NCBI RefSeq assembly: GCF_023746615.1
Contig: NZ_CP082276.1
Coordinates: 434,001-498,000, forward strand
Direction of reading: 5' to 3'
Length of the DNA: 64,000 nucleotides
From: Grimontia kaedaensis
GTDB lineage: Bacteria > Pseudomonadota > Gammaproteobacteria > Enterobacterales > Vibrionaceae
Program-made: the position numbers and the translations under genes
The notes under the pieces: model-generated
What the model saw: the letters and a program-made list of their open reading frames with translations, nothing else
What the model was told of the DNA's origin: nothing
Databases searched by the model: none
Part shown: positions 26,542 to 35,032 of the stretch, one piece after another
Position numbering within the stretch: position 1 is the stretch's first letter
How the letters are laid out: the number at the start of each line of letters is the position of its first letter

Positions 26542-26591
26542 CTGCGTTATTGGTAACGCAGAGTCAGCATGGCACCGCTCTCGAGAGGTGC
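26542..26591. promoter_or_regulatory. paired palindromes in the aerolysin upstream region
   Basis: Two inverted repeats lie 34-84 bases upstream of the toxin start (reverse strand): a perfect 8-bp repeat CTGCGTTA/TAACGCAG with TTGG centre (26542-26561), and a near-perfect repeat GCACCGCTCTCGAGAGGTGC (26572-26591). They may be operators for the ToxR-like regulator or form leader hairpins. The whole promoter region here is only 159 bases, including the regulator gene's 3' end. Confidence 0.45.
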
Positions 26592-26666
26592 TAACTGAAA
26601 AACAATGAAAATTAATCACCAATAAAATCATCGTATTACGACTATATTTTCAAACTTACTCTTGCT

Positions 26667-27131
26667 TTATAAGCGGGTAATTAACTGGGTATGCTCGGAG
26701 ACTTCATCCTTGATGAGTAAGAATTCTGGATCTTCATAGATGACATCCAGTTTTGCCAGACAGCTTCCCTCTTCGAAAAACAAGTAAGGAGTCGCATGCA
26801 AAAAATTGGTGGTCTTGTTTAGGTTATCGACATAGACCAATTCGACTTCACACTGAAGAAGGAAACTGGAATCGAGTGTTGATGCTAAGTGTCCTGTCAG
26901 CTTCACCAGACTGGTTTGTTCAGTACTACCATCTTCTATGCTGGAAACATGAATGATGGAACGACCATCAACAGCAGTCTGGCCTTTGGCAATGGTAGTA
27001 CTGCGATCGGGATGAACTTGCACGAGGAAGTGCTGGTAATGACCCGACATTAATTGTTGTTGCCAAGGCAAGGCCAGTACGCCGATAAACACACTGGTAC
27101 TAAGAACGAGAAAAGCAATGGTGACTTTCAT
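26667..27131 (-). CDS. ToxS-like membrane-anchored partner protein
   Basis: A 154-residue protein starting MKVTIAFLVLSTSVFIGVLA, with one membrane helix at residues ~4-22 and a periplasmic remainder rich in beta strands with two cysteines. Its ATG overlaps the TGA of the upstream ToxR-like gene (ATGA). Size, topology and position match ToxS/TcpH-type proteins that stabilise or gate a ToxR-type regulator, although I see no clear sequence identity to ToxS. A longer reading from 27233 would begin in the regulator gene and is rejected. Confidence 0.7.
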   Translation of the reverse strand: MKVTIAFLVLSTSVFIGVLALPWQQQLMSGHYQHFLVQVHPDRSTTIAKGQTAVDGRSIIHVSSIEDGSTEQTSLVKLTGHLASTLDSSFLLQCEVELVYVDNLNKTTNFLHATPYLFFEEGSCLAKLDVIYEDPEFLLIKDEVSEHTQLITRL

Positions 27132-27922
27132 TTTCGTTGCTCCACAAACTGAGTGATTTGAGCGGCGACGACGGGAAACTGCCCCGAGCGATAAGTGAGG
27201 TTGATGGCATCTTGTGCTTGGCGATGGAACCATGAAAGCTCATTTTCACCACCTCCGAGCCCGACAAAAACGACACAATCACACTGGTTTGAAGCGAGTA
27301 ATCGCCTGAGAGGCAAAGAGAGTTTTACAGACGGTGATTTAATCAGCACCAATTCACCAACATGCTGTTTGGTTAATGCTAAGTGGGGGGCTGGCCAGGG
27401 AGTGAAATCCAGTTTGACGGAGAGAATGGCAAGTGTGGTAAATGCCAAGGCGATAGAGAGTACGTTGAGTGCTGCTTTAATATAGCTAGGGCGGATGGGG
27501 AGCTGATGATTTTGATGATTGCTCTCCGAAGCTACTTGTTGCTGCTCGGGCAAGGAATCGAGATCCTTCTTTGGATTGGGTAATGCTTCTGAATGGCTGT
27601 GCTCGAGGGTACTTTCCAATGGAATCTCAATGCATTGTACTCTGCCCGGTAACGCGCGATATCCCACTCTTGGAGCCGTAACGATTGGGCTCTCTTTGAC
27701 ACCAAGTTTTAAAAAAGCGTGCCTTAAAGTGCTGATGGATTTGGCCAGTGAGGTATCACCCACACAGACGTTTCCCCAGGCGTGGGTAATAATTGTTTGC
27801 TTCTCGAGCACATCCGGAGCGCGCTCTAGCAGTAACTCGAGAATCAGTCCTTCCCGGTGGCCAATACCCACACTTCGTGTATCAGTAAATATCCGGTTTT
27901 CTACTGGATCAAATTTTATCAT
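27128..27922 (-). CDS. ToxR-like transmembrane transcription regulator
   Basis: A 264-residue protein. The N-terminal winged helix of OmpR/ToxR type covers residues ~1-95 (LILELLLERAPDVLEKQTII, SLAKSISTLRHAF, ESPIVTAPRVGYRAL). A linker rich in Glu, Gln and Ser follows, then one membrane helix (ALNVLSIALAFTTLAILSVK, ~150-170) and a periplasmic domain with two cysteines (SNQCDCVVF). ToxR-family proteins bind DNA from the membrane and often control virulence genes. It is coupled to the ToxS-like gene, and both lie directly behind the aerolysin gene. Start at 27922 chosen for AGGA six bases upstream; longer options have none. Confidence 0.87.
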   Translation of the reverse strand: MIKFDPVENRIFTDTRSVGIGHREGLILELLLERAPDVLEKQTIITHAWGNVCVGDTSLAKSISTLRHAFLKLGVKESPIVTAPRVGYRALPGRVQCIEIPLESTLEHSHSEALPNPKKDLDSLPEQQQVASESNHQNHQLPIRPSYIKAALNVLSIALAFTTLAILSVKLDFTPWPAPHLALTKQHVGELVLIKSPSVKLSLPLRRLLASNQCDCVVFVGLGGGENELSWFHRQAQDAINLTYRSGQFPVVAAQITQFVEQRK

Positions 27923-28610
27923 TTGCATTCCTGCTTGCATTGTAAATTTGACAGATGCATAAGAAATAGAATCTCCATAAAGGATATCTATATGGGATTT
28001 TAGTTGATTTTTAAAGCGAAATTTACAACGTTGAAAATATATTTGTTGTTTGGTGTTTATATTTAAATTTCATTGTTAACTAATATATTAATAAAGTGGT
28101 TATGACATGATTCCTCTAAGTGTTTGAAAAATATCCAGGTGAATCATAAATCTATTATATTATATTTATCAGTATGTTGGGTGTAATAGGTTGCATGGTT
28201 CGAATGTGGTTTTAACTGAATGCCATTACTTGCTTAAATTCGAGAAAAGGTGTGAAAATAAACTTCTGACACTGTTTTTCTGGATTCTCTTTCTACTGTA
28301 TTGTCATGGTTTTGTTATTTTTATGTCATTCCTAAAATTTACTTTTCCACCATAAAAAGGGCTCTTTTATCTGCATGTCATTCTAGTCATTAATATTTCT
28401 ATTTTTAAGAGGGATATTTCGATGGCCTTGATGGACAAAACCGATGTGTAAGGAGCAAGTTGAGGCTTTTGGTAACGACGGACCTGATAACTGGAAGATT
28501 TCGGCGGATAGACAACCAAATCGGCCTTTTCTTTGATATAGCCCATCAAAATGTTCTGCTGCTTAGGTTTAAGGTGTTGCCTCATCCCGCAGAAAAGAAG
28601 TCGCACTCCG
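27923..28610. other. 688-base AT-rich stretch between ToxR-like gene and PepT-like gene
   Basis: Strongly AT-rich from about 27960 to 28360. I see no RNA gene, repeat or clear terminator. A short reverse-strand frame (28367-28546) is treated separately. The AT richness beside the toxin/regulator block is compatible with acquired DNA or with a silenced promoter region. Confidence 0.5.
28367..28546 (-). CDS. doubtful short reading frame (59 residues)
   Basis: A reverse-strand frame starting MGYIKEKADLVVYPPKSSS. Codons in the first 40 positions look natural and the composition (Tyr, Pro, Lys, Ser) is protein-like, but the ribosome site is poor and the C-terminal third (IEISLLKIEILMTRM) looks random. 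It could be a small gene or the remnant of one. No family recognised. Confidence 0.25.
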   Translation of the reverse strand: MGYIKEKADLVVYPPKSSSYQVRRYQKPQLAPYTSVLSIKAIEISLLKIEILMTRMTCR

Positions 28611-29717
28611 ATGACAAAGATTAATCAAGAAAGACTGGTTGAGCATTTTATTGAGCTGGTGAAAATTGACAGCGAGTCTGGCAACGAAAAAGCCATGGCA
28701 GAAACGCTGGCAGAACAGCTGGGTCAAATGGGTTTTGAAGTCAGCAAGCTTCCTGTGCCTGAGCATATTACTAACGGTTTCAATATCTATGGCAAACTGG
28801 CGGGCTCACTGGAAGGCAGCACTATATTCAGCAGCCACATGGATACCGTTACACCGGGTAATGGCATTGAGCCGGTTATTGAAGACGGCATTATCCGCTC
28901 CAAAGGCAACACTATTCTGGGTGGCGATGACAAATCTGGTATTGCTGCTGTTATGGAAGCGGTTCGTACCATTCAGGAAAATGGGGAAGCGCATAAGACC
29001 ATCGAAGTTGCGTTTACCGTTTATGAAGAGCTGGGCTTGGAAGGTGCTAAGCACTTTGACATGAGTAAGATAGAATCCCAGCAAGCGATCGTGCTGGATT
29101 CAGGCGGTCCGATTGGCACCATTATTACGACTGCGCCTGGTCAGCAAAGCCTGAAAATCACCGTCATAGGAAAACCGGCGCACGCTGGCCTTGCGCCTGA
29201 AACGGGCATCAATGCACTCATTGTTGCTTCTGACGCGATCAGCCAAATGAATTTGAGCCGTATCGACGAAGAAACTACGGCTAACATTGGTGTTGTTCGC
29301 GGCGGTCAAGCGACAAACATTGTCATGCCTGAACTGTATATAGAAGCAGAAGCACGCTCGCTGAATGACGACAAGCTGGCGAAGCAGGTTGAACACATGG
29401 TTTCAACCTTCGAAGCCGCGGCGGAAAAACATGGTGCCGGTATTGAGATCGAATCTACCCGCTCTTACAACGCTTACCAGGTTGCAGACAGCGATCCGCA
29501 TGTTGTGGCGATCAAAGCAGCTTTCGAAGCCAATGGTATCGAGCCGATGACTAAACCAACAGGCGGTGGCTCTGATGCGAATATCTTTAACGAGAAAGGC
29601 CTGAAAACCGTTAACCTTTCTACGGGTATGGCGAAAGTGCACACGACAGAAGAGTTTATCGCCATTGCAGACTTGGTTGCTATCAGTGAATTTGTGCGCA
29701 CCTACGTGACGCGTTAA
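28611..29717 (+). CDS. M20-family peptidase, PepT-like
   Basis: A 368-residue dinuclear zinc peptidase of the peptidase T-like group. Motifs: SHMDTVTPGNG (first metal His/Asp), GGDDKSGIAA (bridging Asp), YEELGLEGA (catalytic Glu and metal Glu), VLDSGG, and GGGSDANIFNEKG at the end of the second metal site. The dimerisation domain lies between ~180 and 290. Likely a cytoplasmic tripeptide or dipeptide aminopeptidase. Start at 28611 chosen because a reading from 28551 crosses non-coding sequence; AGAAAAGAAG lies before it. Confidence 0.92.
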   Translation: MTKINQERLVEHFIELVKIDSESGNEKAMAETLAEQLGQMGFEVSKLPVPEHITNGFNIYGKLAGSLEGSTIFSSHMDTVTPGNGIEPVIEDGIIRSKGNTILGGDDKSGIAAVMEAVRTIQENGEAHKTIEVAFTVYEELGLEGAKHFDMSKIESQQAIVLDSGGPIGTIITTAPGQQSLKITVIGKPAHAGLAPETGINALIVASDAISQMNLSRIDEETTANIGVVRGGQATNIVMPELYIEAEARSLNDDKLAKQVEHMVSTFEAAAEKHGAGIEIESTRSYNAYQVADSDPHVVAIKAAFEANGIEPMTKPTGGGSDANIFNEKGLKTVNLSTGMAKVHTTEEFIAIADLVAISEFVRTYVTR

Positions 29718-29730
29718 TCGAATGATAAAT

Positions 29731-29754
29731 AAAAACCGCCTTCCGGCGGTTTTT
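29731..29754. terminator. bidirectional terminator
   Basis: AAAAACCGCC/GGCGGTTTTT perfect stem with TTCC loop between the PepT-like stop (29717) and the convergent LysE-type stop (29766). Confidence 0.88.
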
Positions 29755-29765
29755 CTTACTTGGTT

Positions 29766-30374
29766 TTATTGTCCAAACCAAGGGAGATAAACTTGCTGAT
29801 GGGCGATGTCTAATGCAACGTAGACCAACAGAATCGACATGCTGATATTGAACAACCGGAAATAAACGGGGGTCGCGATGCGCTTACCAAGCAAACTGCC
29901 GATGAGCGAATAGGAGGCGGGAGCGCCAAAAGCCAGTATGGTCAAGATCCCAATCCAGAAAAGGCTCTCTATCCCGTGGATGTCAGCAGCAGGAAATTGA
30001 ATCGTCACAATGGGGAGCGTCGCAATGATGCCCTTGGGGTTAAGCAATTGCAGCACTAATCCATCGCGGAACGTCATCATATTTTCATTACGTGAACTCT
30101 CATCGATATCCACTTTCGCCTTTGCCAACTTCCACGCGATGTAAAGAATATAGCCGCAACCAATAACACTGATATAGGGAAGGGACGTCTTGGAAACCAG
30201 CGTACCGCCAATCAGTGACATTGCAATGAAGAGGATAAGCATTGCGGTGGCGACACCAGCGAAGAAGCCGAAATCCTCTCGCGTGCGATTTTGGAGTCCG
30301 CCATTCAGGCCAAGAAGATTTACAGGACCCGGAGAATACATAATGCCAAAGGCATATGCCCAAAGTTCGAACAT
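29766..30374 (-). CDS. LysE-family translocator, partner of AraC gene
   Basis: A 202-residue LysE/RhtB-type exporter: MYSPGPVNLLGLNGGLQNR near the N-terminus (family ITPGPxx motif as YSPGP), LLNPKGIIATLPIVTIQF in the middle and six membrane segments. Directly downstream of an AraC regulator (32-base gap, same strand), so it is likely a regulated amino-acid or metabolite exporter. Confidence 0.9.
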   Translation of the reverse strand: MFELWAYAFGIMYSPGPVNLLGLNGGLQNRTREDFGFFAGVATAMLILFIAMSLIGGTLVSKTSLPYISVIGCGYILYIAWKLAKAKVDIDESSRNENMMTFRDGLVLQLLNPKGIIATLPIVTIQFPAADIHGIESLFWIGILTILAFGAPASYSLIGSLLGKRIATPVYFRLFNISMSILLVYVALDIAHQQVYLPWFGQ

Positions 30375-30406
30375 AGGAAGTCCTTTTTAGAAATCAGAGA
30401 GGGAAG

Positions 30407-31234
30407 TTAGTCAGAGATTTGAAGCTGGTATTGTTTGGGTGTCATACCATAGACGCGCTTGAACCTTCGATTGAAGTGGCTACTGTCGGCAAAACCGAAT
30501 TCCTGAGCAACATCGCTTGCAGGCTGGCCGCTTTCCAGCGCTTTGCGAGAACCATTGATACGACAATTGATGACGTATTGGTGAGGTGTAATACCAAATT
30601 GCGCCCGAAACTGACGGATAAAATGGAACTTCGACATGTTGGCAGCATCAGCAAGATCATCAATAGCGATATCTTTAGCGAGGTTGTCCTGCACAAAATC
30701 TTTGGCGCGTATTAGCAAGGTATCTCTGCGGTTTGTTGGCGTGGCCTCATCTAACATGCCAGCTAATGACACCAGAGTATGTGAGAGGTTAAAGAGTGCA
30801 GATTCCTGCTCAATACGATGGCAGGAGGGATCTTTAATTAGGCTGGAAAGGATCAACGCCTGATTGCGGAGTTTAACATCGTTGAGTAAGCAGCCTTTGA
30901 TTCGCAGCGACGATGGTACTTTCACGCCCAGCGCTTTGACTTGAGCGGCAATACTATCTGGGTGGACATAGAGCATCAAATACTCGAGGTTTTGGTCTCC
31001 TCCCGAACTCCCATCATGAACATCTTCCGGATTGAATAGGATAACCCCGCCTTCAGGACTTTTATGGAAAGCGCTTTGACAGAAAAAATCCTGCCTGCCT
31101 TTAAGCGTCACACCAATAGAAAACTCTTCGTGGGCGTGTTTGTCGTAAGTGAAGTCGCTCATATTTGCGTCAAGCACAGCGACACCTTCAAGGTGCTCAC
31201 TGTTTACAAACTGGAAGCGATTGTCTGTGTCCAC
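30407..31234 (-). CDS. AraC-family regulator, upstream of LysE exporter
   Basis: A 275-residue AraC regulator. The cupin-like sensor comes first (FTYDKHAHEEFSIGVTLKG, GGVILFNPEDVHDG), the C-terminal double helix-turn-helix last (IAIDDLADAANMSKFHFIRQ...FGFADSSHFNRRFKRVYG). I choose a GTG start at 31234 with GAGGG seven bases before it; an ATG exists 72 bases further upstream without a good site. Co-transcribed with the LysE gene; this AraC/LysE pairing usually senses the exported compound. Confidence 0.88.
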   Translation of the reverse strand: MDTDNRFQFVNSEHLEGVAVLDANMSDFTYDKHAHEEFSIGVTLKGRQDFFCQSAFHKSPEGGVILFNPEDVHDGSSGGDQNLEYLMLYVHPDSIAAQVKALGVKVPSSLRIKGCLLNDVKLRNQALILSSLIKDPSCHRIEQESALFNLSHTLVSLAGMLDEATPTNRRDTLLIRAKDFVQDNLAKDIAIDDLADAANMSKFHFIRQFRAQFGITPHQYVINCRINGSRKALESGQPASDVAQEFGFADSSHFNRRFKRVYGMTPKQYQLQISD

Positions 31235-31333
31235 GTCCGTTCCCTCATTGATCTCTTTAACATCTTTGCAAAATATAGAAGGGAGAGGAAACGAAAACTT
31301 GAACAAAATTGCGCGATTTTTCTATTTATCGCG

Positions 31334-31678
31334 CTATTCGGTGGGTATTACCATTTGGCGAATATGCTGTCGAAGCTCCTTCGCGTTCGACTCTGTCAGT
31401 AAGAGATTGGCGAGAGAGACCATCGCGATGGCAAAATAGGCGCCTGACGATAGAAATGATCCCCAGCTAAAGGAAGCAAAGGTCATAAACGAAAAAAGGC
31501 CGATCAAACAAAGTTGAGCCAGTTGGTTGTAATTGATGGCAAGGATCCCCGTGGCGGGATCGTTTTCAATATTGACGGGCAAAGTACTCCATCCCCATTT
31601 CACACGTACCTTGCCATCTTTTAATACTGCGTTAAATCCATTTTCCCTGAGGTGTTGGCTGAGTTTGTCTAAATCCAT
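31334..31678 (-). CDS. small two-helix membrane protein
   Basis: A 114-residue protein: N-terminal soluble part (LSQHLRENGFNAVLKDGKV, WGWSTLPVNIENDP), then two adjacent membrane helices (LAQLCLIGLFSFMTFASFSW and SGAYFAIAMVSLANLLL) and a charged tail. Function unknown. Its start codon overlaps the stop of the zinc-ribbon gene before it (TAATG), so they are one operon. Confidence 0.7.
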   Translation of the reverse strand: MDLDKLSQHLRENGFNAVLKDGKVRVKWGWSTLPVNIENDPATGILAINYNQLAQLCLIGLFSFMTFASFSWGSFLSSGAYFAIAMVSLANLLLTESNAKELRQHIRQMVIPTE

Positions 31679-31902
31679 TAAATGCCGCCGATGCTATCTG
31701 TATGCCCAAATGTGGAGCCACAACAATCGCATTGATGATAGGAACTGCCAAGCATCAGATCCACAGAGTTCGAAAGAACGATCGTTGCGCGTTGAAATAA
31801 AGTGGCATCCGGTTCAGCTTTTCGTGGCTCAAGTTGCACCAGTGTGTGGGCAGTCATTTTCCCGCAATCACTGCAGTAAAGTTTGTTCTCTTGTTCTGCC
31901 AT
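31678..31902 (-). CDS. small zinc-ribbon protein
   Basis: A 74-residue protein with two CxxC pairs, CSDCGK near residue 10 and CDCCGS near residue 60, the classical zinc-ribbon spacing for a structural zinc. No catalytic motif. Acidic-basic middle (RKAEPDATLFQRATI). Function unknown; overlaps the start of the membrane protein downstream. A good AAGGA site precedes the start. Confidence 0.72.
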   Translation of the reverse strand: MAEQENKLYCSDCGKMTAHTLVQLEPRKAEPDATLFQRATIVLSNSVDLMLGSSYHQCDCCGSTFGHTDSIGGI

Positions 31903-32584
31903 ATGTACCTTCCTTAGTTGTTTTCACTTTGAAGCCCTGTGAAAACACCGTTCACACTGAATATCAGCCTACTTCAGGCTGATTGGTGAAATGAAGGCGG
32001 GTAAGTAAAAATGTGAATCTATTCGAAGTATTGAGCCCTAAATGTCTTCTTTTTCGCCAACCTGTCAGATTTTTTAGAGGTAAGGAACGTCTTTGGCTTG
32101 GATCCTATTAAATTTGGTTAATAGGCGATCAACTTCTTGCTGATGTTATGTAGTTAAAACTCAAAAATCGTGAGTATCAAAAAAACAAATAACATTCTTT
32201 GATGAGAATAAAGAGGAATATCTAAAGAAAATAATGAAATAAATGTTGATATAAGTCTCATTAATAAAATAAATCTAAATTAGATCGCGTTTTTTGTTGC
32301 GTGATCCTCAAATTGATAAAAAATATCAAGGTACGGCGAGGAAACAACAAAAAATGAATTCAGCCATTTAGTAATCATCACTGTCTCCAAAAAGAAAAGG
32401 GATCATTTCTTGGCGGTGATTTGGATCCTTTTGTCACTTAGTCCATGAAAAGGATCTTAATGTGAATTGAAGTGTATCGTTCAGCGATCAGTGATTAGAT
32501 CCTTCTGGAAATAATCAATACCCTGAACGAATGACAAATGAAAACGCAGTTGTGCACTGGAAGCGAATTTGTTGGAGATGTGAA
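31903..32584. promoter_or_regulatory. 682-base non-coding stretch with two inverted repeats and GATCCTT motifs
   Basis: Very AT-rich, no gene. It contains a perfect 8-bp inverted repeat CCTATTAA/TTAATAGG (32104-32125) and a perfect 9-bp repeat GATCCTTTT/AAAAGGATC with a 15-base loop (32424-32456). The GATCCT/AGGATC sequence also appears at 32101 and 32498 and after the following gene at 33232. Looks like the regulatory region of the aldolase-like gene; no protein can be named for it. Confidence 0.45.
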
Positions 32585-33214
32585 ATGTTTGGGCAAGGCG
32601 ATCTGCGAAATAAGCTCGTAAATTACGGTCGTAAACTCTTTTTGCAAGGACATGATGTTGGCGAAAGCGGAAACCTCTCAGCCCAGATGAAAGATGGGAC
32701 TGTCGTCATTACCACCAATGGATTGAGGATGGGAAAGCTGGAGCGAGAACACTTCTCTTTGGTCTCTCTAAAAGGGGAGCTAATATCCGGTGATTTACCG
32801 GAATGGGAATTCCAGCATCATTTAGATATTTATAATGCCAACCCAAAACACAAAGCTATATTCACAATCACACCAAAGCATATCTCTAAATTGATCTCTG
32901 AAGAAAACATTAACGTTGAGAATGTATTACCAGCGCTTTCTCCAATCGTGGCAATGAGAACAACGACACTTCCAAAAATCCCATTATTTAGATCTTCTGG
33001 ATCCCGATTTCTTGTCGAAAAAGCTAAAAATCATCATGCGGTCTTAATTGATACTATCGGCTTGGTGGTAATGGGAGAAGATCTCGAAGACGCATTGTGT
33101 AATGTTGAAGAGCTGGAAGAAACAGCAGCGCTAAGGATGCAGGCGTCTAATGATAACTTTCGATATTTGAGTAACGAAGAGATCGCGGAAATTAACGCGG
33201 TATTCGCACACTAA
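32585..33214 (+). CDS. class II aldolase/adducin-like protein with altered metal site
   Basis: A 209-residue protein of the class II aldolase/adducin family: LVNYGRKLFLQGHDVGESGN followed by LSAQ, VVITTNGLRMGKL, LVSLKGELISGDLPEWEFQH. Typical members bind zinc through an H-T-H pair just after the PDxxAVV segment; here the corresponding stretch is KAIFTITPKHIS, so the first two histidines are missing. It may not be a metal-dependent aldolase. The start at 32585 has GGAG seven bases before; an ATG at 32531 has no site. Transcribed alone, behind an unusual upstream region. Confidence 0.72.
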   Translation: MFGQGDLRNKLVNYGRKLFLQGHDVGESGNLSAQMKDGTVVITTNGLRMGKLEREHFSLVSLKGELISGDLPEWEFQHHLDIYNANPKHKAIFTITPKHISKLISEENINVENVLPALSPIVAMRTTTLPKIPLFRSSGSRFLVEKAKNHHAVLIDTIGLVVMGEDLEDALCNVEELEETAALRMQASNDNFRYLSNEEIAEINAVFAH

Positions 33215-33247
33215 TATCTCTCAATATCCAAAAGGATCCAAATCAAG

Positions 33248-33275
33248 AAGCTGGTATCAATGCCAGCTTTTTTTT
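33248..33275 (+). terminator. terminator of the aldolase-like gene
   Basis: Nine-base stem AAGCTGGTA with TGCCAGCTT (one G-T pair), TCAA loop and eight T residues. Confidence 0.85.
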
Positions 33276-33321
33276 GTATTTAATAGTGGATCGCGCGAGG
33301 AAGATCTTTTGCCTGAGCAAC

Positions 33322-33684
33322 CTAGTCTTCAACTTTGCTTTCACCTGGTAATTGACGAACTAAGTTTTTCTCTTCATTCACCTTAGCCATCTTGGCTGCT
33401 AGGTTTGCCGCATTACGTTGTGCTAACTCAGGGACTGCATCGACACCGGCGAATTCCAGAAGATCGGCATATTGCGTACTGATCCCCTTCACTCGGGCCA
33501 GATCAGCCAGGTTAATCCACTTCAGCACGAGTTTGCTGCTGATCTCACTCTCATCCGCTATGGATTTACGGCCTGAAGGCTGAGCACCCTTTTCCAGAAG
33601 CTGCTCAATGGTTGAAATACCAATCGCTTCGAGTTTTTCAGCGTAGGTTTCACCAATACCTTCGATATCAACAAGCTTAGTCAT
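33322..33684 (-). CDS. DUF4332 helix-hairpin-helix protein
   Basis: A 120-residue protein starting MTKLVDIEGIGETYAEKLEA with AAGGAG before it. Two helix-hairpin-helix-like repeats are visible: IEGIGETYAEKLEAIGI (residues 7-23) and VKGISTQYADLLEFAGV (about 65-85). This is the DUF4332 pattern, a likely nucleic-acid or protein-binding module of unknown role. The longer reading from 33795 begins in non-coding sequence. Confidence 0.85.
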   Translation of the reverse strand: MTKLVDIEGIGETYAEKLEAIGISTIEQLLEKGAQPSGRKSIADESEISSKLVLKWINLADLARVKGISTQYADLLEFAGVDAVPELAQRNAANLAAKMAKVNEEKNLVRQLPGESKVED

Positions 33685-34033
33685 TTGCTCTTTCTCCTTA
33701 ATCAATGAGCGAGAGACCTGCATTTCCCGAGTGAAAAGAGAGGAATTGCGGAATAGGAAATACAGGCTAATACCCAAACTCGCTGAACTCTGCATCTTCA
33801 GGTTGCTTGGGTATATCTATCGACTCAGACCGCAACAGGAAAAAGTGTTCTGATTTTGAGAGGCTGTTTGAGATGACGAAGTTGCAGGTAGATACCTATC
33901 AATGAGCTTAATCATGTTCAGGCGAATTAAAGAAACTAACTGTTAACTAGTTCGCATTGCAGTCTACTTAACATGAAAAATGACATTTCTGTGCTGAAAT
34001 CAATACATTACCAATTAATTAAGTGTGTATTTC

Positions 34034-35032
34034 ATGACTGTACTTGCGAACGAAAACCCTGATGTCATTCCTGCTGGCACACTAGAGCAATTTAGTTTCG
34101 ATGCTCCTTCACTAAAAGGTAATGTGGCGGGAGAGAATGCCAGCAGGGAGATCATTGTTTATCTCCCAGTTGGCTATTACGCCGACTTAAATAAAACCTT
34201 TCCCGTGATCTATGTGTTACATGGCTACGAAGGGGAGCCGAATTCCTGGTTTGATGAGGGCTTGAATGATGAAGCTGGACTGGATGACATTCTGGATGAA
34301 GTGATTAATGAAGGAGATTTGGAGCCTTCTATTGTCGTAGCTGTTGATGGACGAAGTTCACTCAATGGCTCTTGGTACATCAACTCGCCAATTTCAGGAA
34401 ACTTTCTGGATTACTTAACGATAGATGTTGTTAGGGAAATTGATATCCGTTATCGCACCCTACCAGGAAAAATGGCGATCCTTGGTCATTCAATGGGTGG
34501 TTTTGGCGCTATGTTGGCTGCAATGGAAAATCCTACTTTATACCGCACCTGTGTGGGTTTGAGCCCCGCCGGTATGATGATGAAAAGGCATGACTATCAG
34601 CAGCATGCGGCGTTCTTCCAAAGTGAGTTGGAAAAGCTTATTAATGGTGGTGAACCTGAATGGTTTATTTATGCTTACCTGACCATCATTCGTGCAATTG
34701 CCCCAGACATCAACAACCCGCTTCTTTATATTTCTAAAGATATTGACGATATTGTGACGGAATTGGAGGACTTCCAGCTTTCCGATATTGCAATGAGACA
34801 AGTTGACCGGATCCGCGACTTACCCATCTATACCGAGATTGGTGATAACGAAGGTGAATCCGTCGGTGAACCGATATTAGATAACTTCAACACCATGATA
34901 ACGACGTTTGAGGCGCTGGAGCTCAACGTTACATCCCACGTTTTTATTGGCGGACACACAGATAAAGTGGTTGAGCAGGTATATCGGGGATTGCGATATA
35001 TTGGCGGTATATTTCAGGAGAGTAAAATATAA
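34034..35032 (+). CDS. putative esterase (esterase D / antigen 85-like fold)
   Basis: A 332-residue alpha/beta-hydrolase of the putative-esterase family: VIYVLHGYEGEPNSWF, IVVAVDGRSSLNGSWY, nucleophile elbow GHSMGGFGAM (Ser near residue 158), His near the end in GGHTDKVVEQ. No signal peptide. Substrate unknown. Its start is uncertain: GTG at 34025 is also possible and no strong Shine-Dalgarno is present. It lies 309 bases before cqsA in the same direction. Confidence 0.82.
   Translation: MTVLANENPDVIPAGTLEQFSFDAPSLKGNVAGENASREIIVYLPVGYYADLNKTFPVIYVLHGYEGEPNSWFDEGLNDEAGLDDILDEVINEGDLEPSIVVAVDGRSSLNGSWYINSPISGNFLDYLTIDVVREIDIRYRTLPGKMAILGHSMGGFGAMLAAMENPTLYRTCVGLSPAGMMMKRHDYQQHAAFFQSELEKLINGGEPEWFIYAYLTIIRAIAPDINNPLLYISKDIDDIVTELEDFQLSDIAMRQVDRIRDLPIYTEIGDNEGESVGEPILDNFNTMITTFEALELNVTSHVFIGGHTDKVVEQVYRGLRYIGGIFQESKI

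Noticed and set aside
33600..33795. Longer N-terminus for the DUF4332 protein
   Set aside because: The added residues are hydrophobic-random and the inner ATG has a strong AAGGAG.
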